From: Dermanyssus gallinae
Lineage: Eukaryota > Arthropoda > Arachnida > Mesostigmata > Dermanyssidae
Direction of reading: 5' to 3'
DNA: 64,000 bases
Assembly: GCA_003439945.1 (NCBI GenBank)
Contig: QVRM01001124.1
Span: 1-64,000, forward strand
Both the position numbers and the translations under genes were made by a program. Below the pieces are notes generated by a model, which saw only the letters and a list, made by a program, of their open reading frames with translations, ran no database searches and was not told where the DNA came from. Below are positions 60,107 to 64,000 of the stretch, piece after piece (position 1 is the stretch's first letter; each line of letters begins with the position of its first letter).

Positions 60107-60800
60107 ATTTATTATTCGCTTGCAAGGACGCTAAATACAAATATCACCCTCTCAAATCAGAAACTATATGTTTTCTTTAAATCAGATATATTTTTAAAAC
60201 ATTTGTTTGTAGGAAGTTGTTTTTAATTCTAGACTATCCTCCGTTCTCTACGGGCTTGGAATCACCGTGGAGCATATATTGCGCACCATAGTTGGGGCTT
60301 TTACATTGTACTGTGTATCTAATGAATGTATGTGACTGGTGACTAACCCTATGAGGACACCATTAGCTGCACCACAATCTTAGAGATGGAAATGAGCTAT
60401 GCGTAAATCGGATAGCATTCCTTTATGCAGCCCAGGCAGAGAGGCTGCTATGCAAGACAATACTGTTCACTGCGGATTCTATTTGTGGCCACGATACACA
60501 TCTGTGAATACGTGCCACAAGCAAAATAGCGCAAGCGCCAGTGTTGTTGCGAGCCCCAATGCGGTGAGCCGGATTGACCACTTCGTATTGCCTCTAGTCA
60601 CGACACAGGAGGCCTCATCAACAGAGGATGGTTATAATCACCATCGTCATCATCATCATCATCGGCATCATCTTCATCAGTATTCTCATCATGGCCTTAT
60701 AGCTGCTTACCGGGCTTGCTTTTCTGCTGCTCGTATTCATCATCATGTTATGCTTGCCCCCCTGCCCCCTTTTGGCTTCGTGTGAGCGGTCTGTCTAACA
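58994..60800. other. region upstream of SCO1; no gene recognised
   Basis: Contains an (AT)n array of about 79 bp (60023-60101) and a CAT run (60641-60672). A His-rich open frame ending at 60785 is mostly the CAT run and is not credible. The pyrimidine-rich stretch 60748-60780 could be a splice acceptor tract or promoter-proximal DNA. Confidence 0.4.
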
Positions 60801-61715
60801 ATGGAAGGCTTTGCACTTTGCAGCCCGATGACGTCCTTGATGAGCGTTCTGGCGCGTCCGTCGACGGTCAACGTCCTCCTCCTCCGTCGAGCTGGGTTCG
60901 GCGCACGAGGCAAGGGCTCGAGCTGGCAGCGCGCCATTGCGAGCGTCGTCGAGACGACTGGACGCGTCGTGGGCGGTGACGCGTCGCGGCCTTTCAGCAC
61001 GTTTTCAGCGCGCCGCCGTTTTTCTAGCCAGCCGCCTAGGGACAAAACGCCCGCGTCACTGATCACCTGGAAGTCGGTGGGCGTGACAGCCGTTGTCGGC
61101 TCGCTACTCACAGCGTGGATGCTGTACGTGAAGAACGAGAAGATGCAGCGTATCGAGCAGGAGCGGAAGCGTTCGATCGGCAAGGCGAACATTGGCGGCA
61201 CGTTCGACCTGTTCGATCACAACGGCGTCCGGCGGCGTTCCGCCGACTACCTCGGCAAGTGGCTACTGATCTACTTCGGCTTCACGCATTGCCCCGACAT
61301 CTGTCCCGACGAACTCGAGAAGATGGCGAAGATCACCACGATCGTCGACGAGCAGCACCCGGACATCGAGCTGCAGCCGCTCTTCATCACCGTCGACCCG
61401 GAACGAGACAGTCCCGCCGCGATCAAGGCGTACCTCGCCGAATTCCACCCGCGCATTCTCGGCCTGACGGGCTCGATCGAGGAGCTGGCCAGAACGATGA
61501 AAGGCTACCGCGTGTACTTCAGTGCCGGCCCGCGCGACCAGGAGGACGACTACATCGTCGATCATACGGTCATCATGTACCTCGTGGGGCCGGATGGCGA
61601 CTTCATTGACTATTACGGCCAAAACCGTACGGCGCAGCAGATCGTCGACGCTCTCCTGCTGCAGAAGATGAAGCACGATCGCAGCAAAAAGGGCGGCATT
61701 TTTGGCATCTTCTAG
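60801..61715 (+). CDS. SCO1: SCO1-like mitochondrial copper chaperone for cytochrome c oxidase assembly
   Basis: A 304-residue protein from ATG 60801 (context AACAATGG; in-frame TGA 18 bp upstream). Met10 or Met14 are alternative starts. Residues 1-80 are rich in Arg, Ser and Ala and nearly free of acidic residues, as in a mitochondrial presequence. A membrane segment spans about 91-110. The SCO thioredoxin-like domain follows, facing the intermembrane space, with copper ligands C164 and C168 in CPDIC and H255 in DHTVIMYLV; FTVDPERD-type residues (197-203) are conserved. SCO proteins deliver copper to the CuA site of COX2. The whole coding region lies in one exon. Codon use is strongly GC-rich in the third position compared with its AT-rich surroundings. 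SCO2 is an alternative name where the two paralogues are not separated. Confidence 0.95.
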   Translation: MEGFALCSPMTSLMSVLARPSTVNVLLLRRAGFGARGKGSSWQRAIASVVETTGRVVGGDASRPFSTFSARRRFSSQPPRDKTPASLITWKSVGVTAVVGSLLTAWMLYVKNEKMQRIEQERKRSIGKANIGGTFDLFDHNGVRRRSADYLGKWLLIYFGFTHCPDICPDELEKMAKITTIVDEQHPDIELQPLFITVDPERDSPAAIKAYLAEFHPRILGLTGSIEELARTMKGYRVYFSAGPRDQEDDYIVDHTVIMYLVGPDGDFIDYYGQNRTAQQIVDALLLQKMKHDRSKKGGIFGIF

Positions 61716-62376
61716 GAGTCAATTCTTATGTGCGAAAACTGGCGCTTCTGAAGGAAGAAGGTCGGTGCATTTCGGTCGGTGCCCTCCAGAGTTGGGGCTG
61801 GTCTACGGTGCGTCCAACATGTCGTCGACTCGGCTTGCTCCGGGACCGAGACTGATGCACGACGGTTAATTGGTAACTTGCAGAGTGAGGGGGAGGCGGC
61901 GGCGCTTGCTAAGTTAACCGCTGTAAGATGCCCTGTCAGTGGACCAGTCGATTGACGGTCGTGACGGTCATCTCCGCATTCTTGTGCATCATGCTGTTGC
62001 TTACGCGTACACGCAGGTGCTAAAGCGATGCATGCATAGCTCACGTCCGTGATGACGAACAATGCGAAAATGGGAAGGTCGTGGTGGTCACTTGTAAACT
62101 AGCGTGTGTAAACCTAAATGCGGCCTGTGTGTGTCTGTGAGCATTGCTTCTTATGCGTCCATGTACCTGACGCTGGTATGTCTGCGTGCATATATGAGGA
62201 ACTACGTGACTCGTCGCACCACGACCCACCATGATATTGTCTTCCCTCTTCGATTTACCAATCAACCGTCCTTCGAAGCAAACAGTGCGCGGTAGATAGA
62301 TTACTTGGTCAGGCTCATCACGCCTGCCTGCCTATCGACCATACCATGATAGTTCTGACGAGCCGAATATTAAATT
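61716..62376. other. SCO1 3' flank
   Basis: No canonical AATAAA is seen in the first 650 bp. ATTAAA near 62371 is the nearest variant. No further gene is recognised. Confidence 0.4.
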
Positions 62377-62403
62377 ATATATATATATATATATGTGTGT
62401 GTG

Positions 62404-62491
<88 letters not shown>
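62377..62491. repeat. compound (AT)n/(GT)n microsatellite
   Basis: AT blocks separated by short TGTGTG units. Confidence 0.9.
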
Positions 62492-62494
<3 letters not shown>

Positions 62495-62586
62495 GCATAT
62501 ATACAGTCATATGCACGTTGTGGCAGGGCGGAATGATCTGCTCAAACAACAGGACCACTGGAAATTGTTTTTGGTGGATCAACAAA

Positions 62587-62686
62587 ACTGTAAATAGGCT
62601 TAGTGCTTAGTTATCGTAGGTCTTGTAAATTCTTTAACGTTTAAAATAAACAGAGTTTTATCTAAACAAATGACTGTTATTTTACC
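62587..62686 (+). repeat. 3'-end-like repeat, copy 1
   Basis: About 78% identical by eye to 63902-64000. It contains AATAAA (62645-62650) and ends around AATGACTGTTAT. It probably represents the 3' end of a dispersed element. Confidence 0.55.
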
Positions 62687-63002
62687 CAAGTATATATGTC
62701 AGTCAATCGTTTTATTGACATACTCTTTACAGGCAATCTGTCACAATATGTTTTATAATGCATATCGTAGTTTTTCCAGACTACCCTGTATTCTCCATCT
62801 ATATTCGTCAAATATTTGGTTCGTAACGTTCAACCATGCAGAACTTCTCATACATTGGCTAACATTGGTCGAAGCTAACCAATTCAAGCATCTCGAATCG
62901 AAATTACCTCGAGAATTCCGTTTCACGATCCAGGCTTTCCGTATTTAGTAATAATTGTTAATTTGCATACTCCTTAGAAGACAATGCGTTATTGAGCAGT
63001 AC

Positions 63003-63043
<41 letters not shown>

Positions 63044-63901
63044 GTACCCATCACAAAAACACGAGCACCTGCATATGTGAAATGTAACCACAAGATTATA
63101 TACATATACTCATGCCTATATTACACATACGCATTCCAGTAATTTTACAGCCGTAGTTCCGTTTATACGCGACGGTAAAATACACCGTTAAGACTGGAAA
63201 ATATTGTTTTCTGCATTCAGTTCTATGACCAAGCGTCTTTTAAATGCGCCGACCTTTGTTTTGCGATAGCTTGTTCTATAGTTTTGCCTAGGTCGGATGT
63301 ACGACAGGATTAAACTATTTGAAATATGGCATTATGGTCTTGATGCCGGCTTCCGCATGCCCATGACGATGAATGACGTTTGAAAGTTCAGCAGGCTGAG
63401 ATGCGGAACAGCAGAGTTGTATCATCCGCATGTGCCATTGGTCAACACACTTTTCTTTCAATGCCGCGAAGGACGACATTAATGTAGATTTTTACTAATT
63501 TCCCTGTCAACAGACGACAACGAGGCGCCTTATATTTTCTCCCCCACCTCAAACACCTTGCAATAATTATGCTGTTTATATAATGGCATGCCTCCCAGTA
63601 TCATAGAATGTCATAAAGAGCGCATTGAAAAAGTGTGTCTCCTTACCTTTGACGCACAATAGGGTATCAAAGCGGATACTCTGGGACACCCGCTGAAGGC
63701 TAAATATCTATTGAAAAGAGTCTCCACGGTGGCATATACATATGGCACCTTGGCACCGGTTGTCACCGAAAACGAAATGAGAAAGAACTCTCGAGAAAAA
63801 GCTAGCGAGAGTCTAGAGTTGATCAGATTATGCTACGGTATAAAGAGCAGAAACTGGCTCGCACGACCGAACGGGTTAAATGCTTGGAAGTGGTACACTA
63901 A
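62687..63901. other. no gene recognised; one AT array
   Basis: AT array at 63008-63043. The frame ending at 63926 runs into the second repeat copy and ends with the same VN-S/R-L-N/S-A residues as the frame ending at 62610. The repeat may therefore include the C-terminus of a decayed element protein. Confidence 0.35.
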
Positions 63902-64000
63902 TACTGTAAACAGTCTTAATGCTTAATATTGTGGGTGTTGTAAATAATTCTTTTAATGTTTAGGAAATAAACAAGTGTTATCTAAAGAATGACTGTTTTT
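63902..64000 (+). repeat. 3'-end-like repeat, copy 2 (cut by window end)
   Basis: Direct-orientation relative of 62587-62686, again with AATAAA (about 63965) and AATGACTGTT at the end. Confidence 0.55.

Noticed and set aside
60399..60785. 128-residue His-rich frame just upstream of SCO1
   Set aside because: The His run is a CAT repeat and the rest shows no family resemblance.

Overview
ORGANISM. The window looks like repeat-rich nuclear DNA of an arthropod-like metazoan. The signs are many long (AT)n arrays, CAA/GTT triplet tracts, an R1-clade-like non-LTR retrotransposon, a mariner element, a tRNA-derived SINE, and one host gene with an animal SCO1 architecture. I cannot name a species; a chelicerate or mite is only a guess. 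Nothing indicates a prokaryotic operon, CRISPR array or rRNA gene. LAYOUT. 1-7.4 kb: no gene recognised, with one GC-rich block (3.6-4.3 kb) and a pair of neat hairpins (5.56-5.65 kb). 7.4-18.4 kb: the main structure, two nested non-LTR retrotransposons. The outer element has a gag-like ORF1 with three CCHC knuckles, a TAATG stop/start junction, and an ORF2 with an N-terminal C2H2 finger, an RT of YLDD type and a C-terminal PD-(D/E)XK-like nuclease. Its ORF1 is split at codon 53 by a 5.8-kb R1-like element (8289-14088), bounded by a perfect 15-16 bp target-site duplication and ending in A28. The reading frame resumes exactly after the duplication. 18.4-28.5 kb: intergenic DNA with AT, GA, GTT and CAA arrays, a truncated SINE tail, an AT-bracketed dispersed unit and an RT fossil. 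28.59-29.88 kb: a complete but dead mariner (28-bp perfect inverted repeats, TA duplication, one frame with three stops). 32.7-34.7 kb: endonuclease and RT fossils. 35.7-37.4 kb: tandem repeats and a long CAA-type tract. 37.8-40.0 kb (minus): a decayed LINE carrying EN end, RT and C-terminal region. 40.7 kb: a SINE with recognisable Pol III boxes. 41-49 kb: mostly microsatellites. 49.2-52.4 kb: more LINE fragments, one carrying a 108-bp foldback element. 52.6-54.2 kb: a gag-only LTR-retrotransposon remnant. 54.3-55.7 kb (minus): a decayed gag-type ORF1. 55.7-60.8 kb: AT arrays, a 106-nt foldback hairpin at 57.45 kb and a GC-richer exon-like block at 58.0-58.5 kb. 60.80-61.72 kb: SCO1, the only convincing host protein gene, with its whole coding region in one exon. 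61.7-64 kb: AT/GT arrays and two copies of a retroelement-like 3' end. HOW IT FITS. Apart from SCO1 (mitochondrial copper delivery to cytochrome c oxidase), the recognisable coding sequence is transposon-derived. The R1-like element, with an intact ORF2 and identical target-site copies, appears to be the youngest insertion. The mariner and the LINE fragments are dead.
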